The notes beneath the pieces were generated by a model that was given only the letters and a program-made list of their open reading frames with translations, made no database searches and was not told the origin of the DNA. A program made the translations under genes and the position numbers. This document shows, piece by piece, positions 24,201-33,812 of a stretch of DNA of 64,000 nt. Numbering within the stretch: position 1 is the first letter of the stretch; each line of letters opens with the position of its first letter. Source of the DNA: Phoronis australis (taxonomy: Eukaryota > Phoronida > Phoronidae); contig NMRA01000353.1 in the NCBI GenBank assembly GCA_002633005.1, forward strand, positions 69,625-133,624, in the 5' to 3' direction.

Positions 24201-27200
24201 TAATGAAGATGATGATTTGAAACTGGCATTGGCTCTAAGCATGTCAGAGGTCAAAGGGGAACACTTCACACAATCCGACTGGAGCTTGCCAGAGGTGAAA
24301 CACAATCACTTTTTACGAACAGATGGTAATTGGTCAGATCGATTCTCACAGAATGCAGATAGCGTAGCAGTGGTTAAGCCATGTCACTTAACACAAACTG
24401 AAAATTCTCCAATAAATACACCAAAGTTTGGAAATTGCGAGAGGATTACAAAAGCTGTTGAGGAGGATTTGAGATGTGTTCGCAGAGAAGCTCAGGCCAA
24501 GTGGAGGGGAACAGCCAAATGTGTAGCGACTGGTAAACACAAACATTCAGTGTCAGATGATGAACTCCTTGCTCGTACACTTCAACACCAGTTTGATACA
24601 GGTATGTTATTATTTACAGTCAATGTGGTGGTAATGCTGCAAATGGTATTTGGATGCTGTAATTTCCAATTGGTCGTAGACAAAAATTTAAAACACAATG
24701 CCTTATTTAATTCCTAAAGTGGTGATTTTTGTCATATTTTGTCTGTACTCATGTTATTTTCTGCATTGTTTTCATCTTACTTTTTATCAATGTTCACAGC
24801 TCATAGTAGTAGTTAGGGCTGTGGAATCACAACATGTAACATATGGAGGTTATTTCATAATTAATGAATTATGTCATTGTTTTATAGGCTATGTCAATGT
24901 GCACAACAGTGGAGCATTTCAAGATGAGATCCTTGCTAGCAAACTACAAGATGGGTTCCTCAATGCTGATCAGTTGAAACAGAAGTCATACAACCTAAGC
25001 ACAGGTATGGTGCTACCAAATTGACACAGAAGTCATACAACCTAAGCACAGGTATGGTGCTACCAAATTTTGGTCTGTCTACCTAAACATCATCCTTCTT
25101 TGCTCTCGAGCAAACTCCGCTCTGCATTGCTCTTGTACATTTTTGTTGAAATAACATGGCACATGAACTCATTTTCAGTGTTTGGAGTGAAGGAAGGTTA
25201 CCACAATAACCGTTAGGTAAACAATTCCTTATTTCTTTTAGGTTTCTCTTCACCCAATAAACGAAAAGCTGACAAGATACCCTCAAGTGATAACACGGCA
25301 GACCTAATAAATACCCATAAACAAAGGTGCTTGGAAGTACCCCCCGGCCCTGACTACTCACCTACAGCTGAAGGCAAGGGCAGTAACAGGACTTTAGGAA
25401 AGGATTGGGGAATCCTGGGTAAAGTGTAATCATTGTCTTAGAACAGTATTGTTATAAGGTCTGTTGCCCAAGTTCTGTAGTTGTCAAAAAATGACAAAAT
25501 CATTGTGCCTTTGTCGTATTATCAGTTTTGTTTCAGACTACTACCAAAATGTTTAGTTCAAAGGTATACAACTTTTTTATGTCATCAGAAATGGACTCCA
25601 TTGACAAATAGTTGAATAATAATAGCTCATAACTGAAAGAATTCAAGGTACTTGTTTAATATTCGTGGCAGTTTACAAAACAATGGAACTTTTAGCACAC
25701 AAGCTGTTGGTCATCTCGTGAACAAAATTGAGAAACTTTCAGTTTGAGAATGTTATTCTCAACAATTGCATCAAGCAGCAATACTTGGATAGTAGCTACT
25801 GCAATTTGTTTTTATCCAGTGTTTTACTTTTATAGAGCAAATTTAAGTTTGAAGTTATCGACGTCAAGCCATGGTGATTTTGTTAGTCTGCTTAATATAC
25901 TATTACATTTGTCTTCAAAGATTTTGTACTCTTAACTAGATTTCTCAAGTTATCCAACAGAATCTTCCATGATTCTCTTCAACATATTAAAGCTTTCAAC
26001 AATTTCAGTAATTCCTTTCAAAGTTTTCTCTGATAACAAAATGTATCAGCTGATGTTTCTGCTAATGAAATTACAATTGTGTCACTTAAAAATGAATGAC
26101 CTTGTGCTGATTTAGGTTATAATGAACTAATTTCCTGCTAAACTTGGTCAAAATAATCGCAGCTTACTTGTTCATAAAATGTAAGTGAAAAACTGTGACC
26201 AAGTAGAATTTGCTGCCTCTTGAAGGGTATCTGGTGAGTTACAGAACCATTCCGCTTGTATGATTTCATAACATTAACAAAAAGTTTTCAATGTTTTTAC
26301 AGAGGCAAGACTCCCTGCTTGTTACTATTGAGACAGAAATAACTTGGCTTCAAGTTGTAATGTGACCTTTTCAGGTACACTTGATGATGACAGTGATGAT
26401 GACTTGCCTGATCTTCCAACTGCTGAACAGTTCATTGGTGACTCTGCAGTTGATAACTGTAAAGGTGAGTTCAGCTGTTGATCATATCATGTTCTGTCAC
26501 GAATTTAAAAATAAAAAGTACCGAAACCAAATAGGCACCTCCGCCATGTCTGTCAACTTGATGGCAAAGGAGACCTAAGATTTGTTTCCGATTTGGGTAC
26601 TAGGTGCTATGTGGACACACAATTTTTAAGAACCGGTACAAATCTGCTTTTTGGCATTTCAGACAATTTTTCCTCATCAACTTGAAACAAATGACTTATG
26701 GCGTGTCTTAGCAATAGCAATGCTTTTTGATGCCTTGTAGTTTCTTTAGAAACAAAGCTCAACCTGCTTACTGTTTTCAGGTGAGACTGGTCTGGCTAGC
26801 AACATGAAATGTGGTGCATGTCAGGGACGTGGTCACTCACGGGTCTGGAAACAGTGTCCACAGTACTGGTCATCAGCTGAAGTGGAGCGCAGGGAGGTAA
26901 ATGAATTTTATCAACTGACAAACAATTTCATATTCTCCTGCCAGGGCACGACTGCTGTTTTCCATTTCTCTTCTATTATATTGGAGTATATTTGGTGTGT
27001 GTATATGCTCAGATTTGTGCAGTTTTAAAGAATGAAAAAGTCCAGGGCCCTGAATCTAATCTTTATACTTAAAACAAACTTGAAATTATGTTTGGCATAA
27101 TTTCTCTGCTCCTTTTGTGTGACCTCAAACTAAGTAGTTATCAGACTGTGCTTGAATATATTAGTTTATGCGTATGAGTTTCTAGTACAGGTTTGTACTT

Positions 27201-28322
27201 GAAGACCCATATATTCGTGCTACAAGCTCGAGTAAAAACTCAAAATTTCGAGTTCAAACTTCAAAATTTTAGCCTTAATGTTGGATTTATCAACTGCAAA
27301 TTAGGACTAATAAATTACCCACGTAAGTCATTATGTACTCGAGCATAGAATAATAGACATTTGTCTTGAGTTCGCACTAAAGTAGAGTAGAAAATGCCAA
27401 ACATAATTTTAAGTTCCATTTTGAGTAAAAACATTAGAGACCGGGCCCAGAGCAACACACTAAAACCTATACCAGTTGTATCATGTAAAAATCACCAAGA
27501 CCAAACAAGATTAGGTCAAGTTCATTGCTGTTAATCCAGCTGCTCCAGCTATCAAGTGAATTGACTGTTCATAACCTTAACATGTTCATAACCTCAACCT
27601 GTTCATAATCTCAACATGTTCATAACCTCAACATGTTCATAACCTCCTCAACATGTTCATAACCTTAACATGCAGAGTTAAGAAAGGGAGAATAGTCACT
27701 TACAGGAGTCCCCACATTTAGAGAACCAGTTTTCTGAATAATTGATTATCTGGCATCAAACTGGTTCTTAAAATCTGGCACCCTGTGACTATTGGCAAGA
27801 AAAGTATTTTGTAATTATTTCGATACCAAAACAGAGGTTTGAGGCATCCGGTCTGTGCGTATTACTTGTTGTAGAATAATATTCATTTATTTCACTTATT
27901 TTTGTTGCTTTTAGACTCAAAATCTGAAGAGAAAACAAGCAGCAGAGAAGAAAGTTCAAGAAAAAGAAGCAGCATTAAATGAACTTGTAAGTTAATGTTT
28001 ATTTGTAACAAAAGTGTTCATGAGCAACATGTTTCGCCGTCACTTTTTTGTCCATCAATGTTTTCAGTATTACACAGTGGATTTTGTTCAACTAAAAACC
28101 TCTACTTGATTTTCACATTCCTCTTTCGATCAATAACGTTCATTTATTTTACAGCGTAACAAAGAACAGCAGCTGGAACTGGTCAGTCGCAACGTCCAGC
28201 AGCAGATTGCTGATGTTAAGCGCGGACTGCATGGTTTGATGAACATTGTGGGGGGATGGCCTAAGGAGCCGAAGGGTGGACGAGGGAGGGGTCGGGGAAG
28301 AGGCCAGCGTGGCAGACAATAA
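4893..28322 (+). CDS. MUS81/EME1-like ERCC4 nuclease with B-box, UIMs and zinc knuckle (25 exons)
   Basis: The coding exons, all joined in consistent phase, are 4893-4981, 5248-5451, 6018-6250, 6615-6790, 7202-7346, 9048-9091, 10369-10510, 12085-12169, 12747-12875, 13340-13535, 14146-14238, 18638-18727, 19036-19156, 20164-20296, 21037-21142, 22084-22164, 22791-22898, 23417-23506, 23686-24601, 24888-25004, 25242-25418, 26375-26464, 26781-26896, 27915-27986 and 28155-28322 (stop TAA). They total 3,921 bases. The true start was not found. The first exon opens in phase 0 after an acceptor, so an upstream exon exists, or translation starts at an internal ATG (4938) behind a non-coding exon. MUS81-type enzymes are structure-specific endonucleases that cut branched DNA at stalled forks and recombination intermediates in the nucleus. 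The ubiquitin-binding and zinc-finger parts are not part of canonical MUS81. Confidence 0.85.
6615..6790 (+). CDS. Exon 4: basic linker with nuclear-localisation-like signal
   Basis: This exon encodes a Gly/Ala/Pro- and Lys/Arg-rich linker with NRKRRK and RSRPKK, both plausible nuclear localisation signals, as expected for a DNA repair nuclease. The acceptor is TTCTTAAG| and the donor AAG|GTGTTT; the phase joins exon 3 (phase 1) to exon 5 (phase 0). Confidence 0.8.
7202..7346 (+). CDS. Exon 5: B-box-type zinc finger
   Basis: The exon holds one compact zinc-binding unit: C-x2-C, then C-x2-C, C-x2-C and two histidines (YCDDCGEDY...FYCPDCEGG...CAICCDTIH...NHQ). This order of Cys/His pairs is that of a B-box, best known from TRIM proteins, where it mediates self-association. 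It is not a known part of MUS81. Exon 6 (9048-9091) adds a short linker before the winged helix. Confidence 0.75.
8002..8247. repeat. 45-bp minisatellite in intron 5, about 5.5 copies
   Basis: Near-identical 45-base units start at 8002, 8047, 8092, 8137, 8182 and 8227 (core GTTGATGTGTGTCATGACAC). The unit is 15 codons long, so long frames are open on both strands; these are periodicity artefacts. Confidence 0.95.
8581..8690. repeat. 37-bp tandem repeat, 3 copies
   Basis: Units start near 8583, 8620 and 8657 (core TACTCAATATGCATGGT) with a few substitutions. It lies inside intron 5 of the nuclease gene. Confidence 0.9.
9418..9425. promoter_or_regulatory. Palindromic CRE-like site TGACGTCA
   Basis: A perfect 8-base cAMP-response-element palindrome lies in intron 6, in a stretch (about 9300-10150) of higher GC than the rest of the intron. 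Only the match is seen; function is unknown. Confidence 0.3.
10369..12875 (+). CDS. Exons 7-9: MUS81-type winged-helix domain
   Basis: Exons 10369-10510, 12085-12169 and 12747-12875 encode APFALLVALYSGY, then FDCMDRSLISKGLVQKED and YALTESGAALAKRL. The pattern of a first helix ending in LYSGY, an aromatic/SLI-KGLV recognition helix and a final Y-LTE-G--LA wing is that of the winged-helix domain just before the ERCC4 nuclease in MUS81, which binds DNA flaps. Exon 8 ends in phase 2 at a GTATGG donor, and exon 9 completes the Thr-Tyr codon pair. Confidence 0.85.
10502..10812 (+). repeat. 45-bp minisatellite carrying copies of the exon 7 splice donor
   Basis: The unit is 45 bases long and its first copy begins inside exon 7. 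It contains the exon end and donor TATG|GTAATAGG. Later copies repeat this donor at 10556, 10646 and 10754, with degenerate versions (GGTTAT, GGCAAT, GCTAAT) in others. An N interrupts it near 10701. Confidence 0.9.
13340..14238 (+). CDS. Exons 10-11: ERCC4 nuclease catalytic core
   Basis: Exons 13340-13535 and 14146-14238 encode VVLIIDERERDKDRL, then ELPSGDYIW and YIVERKTWDDLANSL. These give the ERCC4/XPF-family signature GD...(V/I)ERKxxxD with all acidic and basic catalytic residues present, followed by RRFENQLERMK, the expected positively charged helix. The nuclease centre therefore looks active. Donor and acceptor are AAGTG|GTAAGG and TTGCAG|GTGCTT; exon 11 ends AAA|GTACGT. Confidence 0.9.
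14831..16420 (+). repeat. CCTAGTGG-module repeat, older copy or copies
   Basis: This starts with a degenerate form of the family's terminal hairpin (CGCCCACATATTTA...), has a second internal start at about 15612, and ends with GCTCTTG at about 16418. CTAGTGG boxes lie at 14993, 15138 (mutated), 15305, 15451, 15598, 16024, 16167 (mutated) and 16309, mostly 142-147 bases apart. It fills part of intron 11 and has no conserved reading frame. Confidence 0.85.
17063..18585 (+). repeat. CCTAGTGG-module repeat, best-preserved complete copy
   Basis: The left end is a near-perfect hairpin (GCGCCCACATA / TATGTGGACGC, 17070-17095). The right end carries GTGGGCGCATTT, a CAACGC-TCC-GCGTTG hairpin and the terminal GCTCTTG at about 18585. 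Boxes occur at 17267, 17412, 17573, 17717, 17862, 18023 and 18167, so the spacings are 145, 161, 144, 145, 161 and 144. Three module types alternate (GTGCCCCCTAGTGGC, GCGCCACCTAGTGGC, GGCGCCTCCTAGTGGC) with a period of about 450 bases. It lies wholly in intron 11. Confidence 0.9.
17405..17418 (-). promoter_or_regulatory. CTCF-like core motif, exact CCACTAGGTGGCGC (example in array 1)
   Basis: The reverse complement of GCGCCACCTAGTGG fits the CTCF core consensus CCASYAGRKGGCRS at every position. Identical boxes lie at 15591-15604 and 17855-17868. In the other array, on the plus strand, exact or near-exact boxes lie at 40684, 41276, 43513, 43725 and 43887. Confidence 0.5.
18638..19156 (+). CDS. 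Exons 12-13: C-terminal half of the ERCC4 nuclease fold
   Basis: Exon 18638-18727 gives RCECMLFYVVEGDIDGM, joined directly to ...ERMK of exon 11. This reproduces the MUS81 pattern (basic helix, RCG, then a hydrophobic strand ending in E). Exon 19036-19156 gives LKENVFVNHTSSWKKTAQFL, equivalent to the FFVKRT...E-AxYL strand-helix of MUS81. The tandem helix-hairpin-helix domain that normally follows in MUS81 is not recognisable. Confidence 0.8.
20164..22898 (+). CDS. Exons 14-17: second, degenerate ERCC4/EME1-like half
   Basis: Exons 20164-20296, 21037-21142, 22084-22164 and 22791-22898 join in frame. They encode a hydrophobic strand and polar turn (RPTLLVIQDLLQYNK) and then YIQVIHHVSVIRTEDD with a following helix (TTKSVQKLY). 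The order and spacing repeat exons 12-13 (MLFYVVEGD...VFVNHTSSWKKTAQFL) and resemble the EME1/FAAP24-type inactive ERCC4 fold (hydrophobic strand, xLxxY, long helix, V-F-V-ET, helix). No ERKxxxD is present. I infer an EME1-like partner domain fused behind the catalytic one. Exon 16 needs the acceptor TAGAG|TGT at 22084. Confidence 0.6.
20739..20800 (+). CDS. Candidate extra exon between exons 14 and 15
   Basis: Following an AG at 20737-20738 and before CAG|GTGAAC, 62 bases read AVSAGDHLSLPGH then ITVLVIA in frame from exon 14. They would then splice to 21039 instead of 21037, a tandem AGAG acceptor that makes both forms phase-correct. The GD motif and following strand would suit the start of a second ERCC4 fold. 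The acceptor has almost no pyrimidine tract, so this is only a candidate. Confidence 0.35.
21081..21210 (+). repeat. 65-bp tandem duplication spanning the exon 15 donor
   Basis: 21081-21145 is repeated at 21146-21210 with a single substitution noticed. Each copy contains the exon end AACAAG|GTATGT, so a second identical donor exists at 21208. Use of the distal donor adds 65 bases and brings in a stop codon within the added segment. Confidence 0.95.
21649..21694. repeat. 12-bp tandem repeat, about 4 copies
   Basis: CACATCTTCCTA is repeated head to tail in intron 15. Confidence 0.9.
23417..24601 (+). CDS. Exons 18-19: array of ubiquitin-interacting motifs
   Basis: Exon 18 (23417-23506) is acidic and ends MMEQ; it uses a GC donor (CAG|GCAAGT). 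Exon 19 (23686-24601, 916 bases) is the largest. It contains repeated UIM signatures (acidic patch, L-x-x-A-L-x-x-S): DSQQLELALEQSKS, DSQKLEMALEQSES, ESQEFELALQESRS and EDDDLKLALALSMSE. The exon 18/19 junction (VMMEQALEES) may be a further UIM, and DDELLARTLQ near 24560 a weaker one. UIMs are short helices that bind ubiquitin; the serial arrangement suggests avidity for ubiquitin chains. The first units are themselves tandem duplications (TLTDSQ before two of them). Confidence 0.9.
24888..26464 (+). CDS. Exons 20-22: linker exons
   Basis: Exons 24888-25004, 25242-25418 and 26375-26464 each begin and end in phase 1 and are therefore skippable without a frameshift. They encode a polar helix (AFQDEILASKLQDGF), a basic/proline-rich linker (SPNKRKADK, PPGPDYSPT) and an acidic segment (LDDDSDDDLPDLP). 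No catalytic domain is visible. Acidic stretches of this kind are common next to ubiquitin- or DNA-binding modules. Confidence 0.75.
24974..25067 (+). repeat. 47-bp tandem duplication spanning the exon 20 donor
   Basis: 24974-25020 is repeated at 25021-25067 almost exactly. Both copies carry the exon end and donor AGCACAG|GTATGG, so there are two equivalent donors (25005 and 25052). Confidence 0.95.
26781..26896 (+). CDS. Exon 23: TAF1-type zinc knuckle
   Basis: The exon encodes KCGACQGRGHSRVWKQCPQY, a C-x2-C-x4-H-x6-C knuckle. The CGAC-GxxGH-R--K-CP pattern is that of the zinc knuckle in TAF1 and related nuclear proteins rather than the shorter retroviral type. It is followed by a Glu/Arg-rich helix. 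Acceptor and donor are TTTCAG|GTGAGA and GAG|GTAAAT. Confidence 0.8.
27577..27675. repeat. 17-bp tandem repeat, 5-6 copies
   Basis: AACATGTTCATAACCTC is repeated with small changes in the intron before exon 24. Confidence 0.9.
27915..28322 (+). CDS. Exons 24-25: coiled coil and RG-rich C-terminus
   Basis: Exon 27915-27986 encodes a Lys/Glu/Gln-rich heptad-like helix (LKRKQAAEKKVQEKEAALNE) that continues into exon 28155-28322 (NKEQQLELVSRNVQQQI). The protein ends in an RG-repeat tail (GGRGRGRGRGQRGRQ) followed by TAA at 28320-28322. RG-rich tails bind nucleic acid and are substrates for arginine methylation. No single convincing polyadenylation signal was picked; ATTAAA occurs near 28634 and 28745. 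Confidence 0.85.
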
Positions 28323-30520
28323 TGGGTCCCCTAGTCACAGTTTAAGGGAAAGTGGTGCTGTAGGGAATGAAGGAGAAAGTGGGGATGTAGAGACTTTGGC
28401 TGAAAGCAGAACTCATTGGTGTAGCATTGTTGCATGACATTGCAGTTGTGTTGTGTAAAATGACAGGTCTTGTTCTTTACTTCTTGGAGGGTTCCTTTAG
28501 AGCAGAACTGAGCAATGGAGATGTATGTTGCCCCTTTCATGGTGCTATGATGTCTTGAGGCATGCTCACTACAGGACATATGGCAATTAGATTGTAGGTT
28601 TGTAAACTAGTGGTCACAAGGACATGGAAGTGTATTAAATTTTGTTCATAACCATTGAGTATTTAGCATAACCAACAGGTATCGTTAGTTTACCTATAGA
28701 TTCTAGTCTTCATGGGGTGACAAAAATACTCTGTGGTCTCACTCATTAAATCACCTGGCAACGAAGTGAAAGTCATGCAAGGTCTGGCCATAGGGTTTAA
28801 TCCAGCTGATGCAATTGAGAATTATGAAGTTTGACCTGTGTATTTGGGCCCAACCACACCATCAGATGAGTGAATCCACTGTGTGAATTTTTCTTCATCG
28901 CAAGTTGGGGGTTAATAACCAGACTCAGATTGTTATGTACCCCAAGAGAAAATTGACCTTGCCAGTGTGACACTGTGTGCCATGCATGTACGAGTCCATA
29001 AATCTACATGACAGAAATTTTGGTGCTTTTTGGTTGTTTGTTTTTCAAAGATTTTAACTTTTGTATTACTTAAAGATAAACCCATGAATATTTTACTGTT
29101 AGTGAACATTTTAAAATTTATATGTTGAGCTTAAACGATCAGCGGCTAGGTACTTATAATTTTAACGTTCACCAAAGATCAACTCTTTTTCGTCCCAATT
29201 CTTCAAACTGTTCACTCCATTCTTATTGTCATGTTCACAATATTCCTTATAAACATGTCACATAGTTACTAAGATGTTTTATGTCTAGATATAAATAGCT
29301 TTAAACTTTTTAAAAAGTAGAAGTAAGTGTGCGTGTTGCATCAAGGAGATTGCATGTTTTTTATTTCAGAGTTTATTATAAAAAAGTTATTTTACAAGCT
29401 TGTTTGTTATCAACAGTTATTGTGTGAGCTGACAAAACTACGTTTTATATGACCAAATATAGGTTCATCTTCAATATCTGGAGTACATACACACAGATCA
29501 TACAGATGCTGCCAGTGTCAAGTTTTGTTTGTAGCACTCTGCAGTTGTGCATTGTTTGTGTTAGGGAACAAGTCACATATTACGTCTTCACCCCGTCGTC
29601 TCCTATCATCATGATATAAACCCTAGCCCTATCCAGCCTCTAATTATGTCATAACTGATGAAGAGGTCTGTCATTTTTCAGTGTACATGCTTGCAAGATA
29701 AGCCTAGTGAAATGGTTGTTTTGTAATTAGTCAATTCTGCTATAAGGTGAACCTGTTTCTCAATGACATGTACTGTGATGGACGCAGTCTAATAAGCCAC
29801 GTGATAATATCACCGTGAGTCAAACTTCCCTTCCTCCAGTCACAAATCAAGATCTTTTTCATATTCCCTCCCCACTCAAGTGATGGTGTAATATTTGAAC
29901 GCTCCCTAACGTAATATCATCAATGCTCCCTTACATAATGTCATCAATGCTCCAGTCATTCATCTATTAGCAAGGATTTGTTATAAAACTTGGCACTTCA
30001 TAACAATAAACACACAAGGTATCCAAGCAAGTATATTTTACAATGTTTTAAAGCCTTTGGCTTATTCTTTACAATGTGTTAAAGCCTAACTTCAACGGAA
30101 CTTTGTTATTTTAGGTGTATTGGGCTAACCAGATAGTCCAAGCAAAGTAAGAAAATGCGAGTTCAATCACACAAATGTAAGCCTGTCAAATGGTTGGTGA
30201 AGCTGCCTTTTTGTGCCATGTTGTGTCACCGCGAGATCCCAGCACAAACAACAAATGGTGGTATTGAATGCGGGACTGAATAGAACATCACTGGGTGGGG
30301 GTCGTATTAGCAGCTGTTTGAACAAAAGGTGATTCTCACGGTGACGTAGACAAAGGCAAGCCAATACCTCTAACAGTTCTTTACATTTGGCAATTTATGG
30401 CACTAGTTTGCTCATAGCCATGCTTTTAACATACTGCAAGAACCAACTTTACAGGTGTTACCGTTGAAGATAGGCTTTAAGATAACCCTGGAGACATCTC
30501 TTTATCGCTGTCTGGACCAG
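28323..30520. other. Convergent intergenic region
   Basis: The nuclease gene ends from the left and the kinase-like gene ends from the right, tail to tail. Apart from 3' UTR sequence nothing coding is visible. A short imperfect repeat around TCATCAATGCTCC occurs at about 29910-29955. Confidence 0.6.
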
Positions 30521-33500
30521 TCATAGTGTCAAAGCGTACAACTCATCCAGATTTGCCCTATTCTCAGCATTCACCTGAAACATAACACGCCAAGTACATT
30601 GTATGAGGTTAGCTATCACAACACTGGATGGTCACATCATGTTACTGGACTACACCAAGGACCCTGCACTTTGTGAGTCTACACAATGCATATTTGCCAA
30701 CATGACAGTCACTTTGGTATCAAACTTCCCATGAACAGCAGCCAATGCCTTGCAATTACAACAAAAGCACTGAAACCAATGGGCAATTTCCTCCAGTACA
30801 ACCAAATAGGCAGAAAACAAGTGTATGATCTTGGCTTATTTTCAAACCTAGAACTGCACTTCATCAATAGTAGTTGCTTACATGTCAAATCATGAAGTTC
30901 ACTAAACGAGACTATCTAATTGGACCTACGTAGTTCTTGAGGATATGCATTAAACAAGAACAGATGCGCAAGTTGCTTCCATTTAAAGTTAAATCCCTTG
31001 AAACGTTAGCAGTATCTCGTACCAGGAAATGACAACCGATATGTTGCATTTTAATGCGTTTTCAAATGGGATAAAAGGAATTGTTCAAGTCATCAGCAAG
31101 TTGCTTATTAATGATGTGATTGGAACAACTTGTTTTATCCAAATTGGCACTGATGTGTGTAAATGAGTGGACATTTGTGTCTGTAGAGTTGCAATACATG
31201 TTCGGTGGCCGCTGGTGTGGAGTAGTGCTGTTATCAGAAATCACTTGAATAAACAGTGACATAATCAGCTAGCAAAAATGTTTTTTTAGACCAGCATCCA
31301 GCCTCTATTAGCATTTAGTTTCTGAAGAACAAGTCTGAAATCTGTTTCTTTCTCAATCAATGAAGAATGTGAATCGCTCATGACATCATGGACCTGTGTT
31401 TAGGGCGAATCCACTAAAAATACAGGATTAAAGTACATGTAACATGAGAATATCGAAGAATTAAGTGGAGTTTCTGAAATCTGTGTTAGTTCATCGCCGG
31501 GCCTAAAGATAGTGTTTTACAGGGCTCAAGACAGTTGATAAAGATGTGTCGATTGAAAGAATGTGGGCCAGGGTTGACTGTAATCTAAAAACTGACAAAC
31601 AAACAATTTCACTCCCATATTGAAAATTTTTTCCAGCAATCAAATGTGCTACTTTCACAACTCGTACATTTTTTACCCTCCTCAATTTTTAGGCCAGTCC
31701 TTCCCATATGTTTATTCCTGTTTTTAGCCAGCCACCCTTTCCATCCAAAGTCCGTCATTTCCATTGAATTGCACGACCAAGCACGATTGTCAAGGATCAC
31801 ATAAAATTCAACGAATTCTATGAAAATACACACACATGCAGAAAAATGGAACTTCAATGTTATGGAACAAAAAAGATTTACATCATGTGTTACCATACCT
31901 CAAAACATCTGGACATGAAATCCTCAAACTCGGAGGAATATGCTGGAGGTATAGATCTGTTCTGTACCTGCAAACAGGAATTAAGAAACATCGAAAATAT
32001 TTAGTTCCACAAGGCAGTCATTGCTTCTTTTAAAAATGTATATAAACACGCAAGTTAATCAAAGAAACATTAGATTTAGATTACTTACAGCTACAAAATT
32101 GACTTCAAATTGTTCCCTGTTTGTCACTGATTGAGTAGGCATCAATTCTGCCACACTAGATATCCTGAGCATACCAGACTGCATTGATTGACCTCATTAC
32201 CAGAACAATTGATAGCAACCTGAACACTGAGGTATAGATATTATTGGATGTTGGTCTAAGCCCATTTTCATTTTGGCAGATCCCTGGTGCACCGCGACAC
32301 TTGGAACTTGATTGAGTAGGGCTGGGTAGTGACAACTACCGAGGAATCCTCTCTGTCTCAAATTCGTCAATGTGATCATTAACTTAACATATTGTAAATT
32401 GCATTTAGTTTTCACAACAAACATTCAAGTTGGCTTCTAATTAATACTTTTTGAAGTTTAAAACTTAACAAATGTTTATAAATAACACAGTAAGCAGGGC
32501 TTCCCTCCAGTGATCACTGAATTGACCATGAGACAGCACAGGCAGTCAGTCTCACAGTGTGGTTTCTTGAGTTAGGGTTAGTCTCCATTTGAATGAATGT
32601 GGATATGGAATTCGCCGTCCAAGATGGGTCTCTTTAAAAAGTTGTTTGCATGTCCTTCCAACAGTTGCGACACCTGATTTGTCAATCATAACCATGTCAC
32701 CTTCACGGAATTTCTGCGTTGTTCGGTTGTTGATAGTTGCGTTTTGCAGACGATAAAATGTAATGCGTATGGATTTCTACTTTGCACTACTTTGTGATTC
32801 GTCCATGTACATGTAGTATCAAAAAACTCAGTGTTATTAACCAGTTGTGTTGTAACACATTCCACGTACTATGCTTTATACACTGTTCTACAAAATACTT
32901 TTAGGAATTGTTTTCAAAATTTTCCACTTTTGCATGAGGGCTATCGAAAATAGGGCGATGTGATGAAAAAAGTTACATGAAATGAAAACGAAACGATAAT
33001 TTAGAAAACTGTAACAGATTTTTGAAATCTTATCTTGAACACACATTTCATGGACTTTGCTCATGTTATTGTTTCCATTGCTTGATCACGTGATTAGATA
33101 CATGGGAGATTGGTGTCAAGTCAAAAATCAAGTACTACGAAAATTTCTGCTTTCAGAAAATATATACTTCTGCCATTCCAAGTTAAATTTTATCGTTTTC
33201 TGGATATTTAGCTAAATACGCAAACCTGTCAATCAATAACGTCCTACATGACCTTAAATTGTAGCAAGAATTCAGTTCTTCCTAAACCTAGAAACTCATG
33301 AACAATTTGAGATCAATTCTATAACGATAAGTGATCTAAATCAAAATTTAACCTGTGTATCTCAAGTCGGGTTTGTAGCCCTTCAAAAGAAAACTTGCAC
33401 TTATTATTGTTGCAACATGAAAATGTGAGAAATAACAACTATCCAGCACAAAATGAACAAGAAATAACTATCCAGCACAAAACGCCAACTATTGTTTCAC

Positions 33501-33812
33501 TTGCAGCTAGATGAATATGACCTTTAAGTAAACTGAATTCTTCAGCATGCATTTGTCTCTAAAAGTGTATCAGCCATTTGCAAGATTCTTGGAAAATGCA
33601 TGTCACCGAGCCACAGTGTGCGATACATTTACAGAAATACACGGTAGAGATGGAGAGTTGTGACAAATGACACAGCTACATACCATTTCCCTGGTGTATT
33701 CAGGTGGGCAGTGTCTCAGATCATGGTGTACTCTGTGCTTGTTCACCAGTTCATAAGCAATACAACCCAGTCCCCACATGTCAGACATCAAACATGGGCC
33801 ATCGCTGAAAAG
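30521..33812 (-). CDS. Kinase-like gene, last three exons: C-lobe
   Basis: Exon 33684-33812 gives LFSDGPCLMSDMWGLGCIAY, with the conserved helix F motif SDxWxxGC. The phase selects the TTTGTAG acceptor rather than the nearby TTTTCAG. Exon 31899-31967 gives RSIPPAYSSEFEDFMSRCFE and exon 30521-30574 gives VNAENRANLDELYALTL plus stop. NRANLDEL is the usual C-lobe end (xxRxxLxEL). All are phase 0. Confidence 0.85.

Noticed and set aside
25083-25361. 92-codon minus-strand frame over exon 21
   Set aside because: Shadow of the plus-strand exon.
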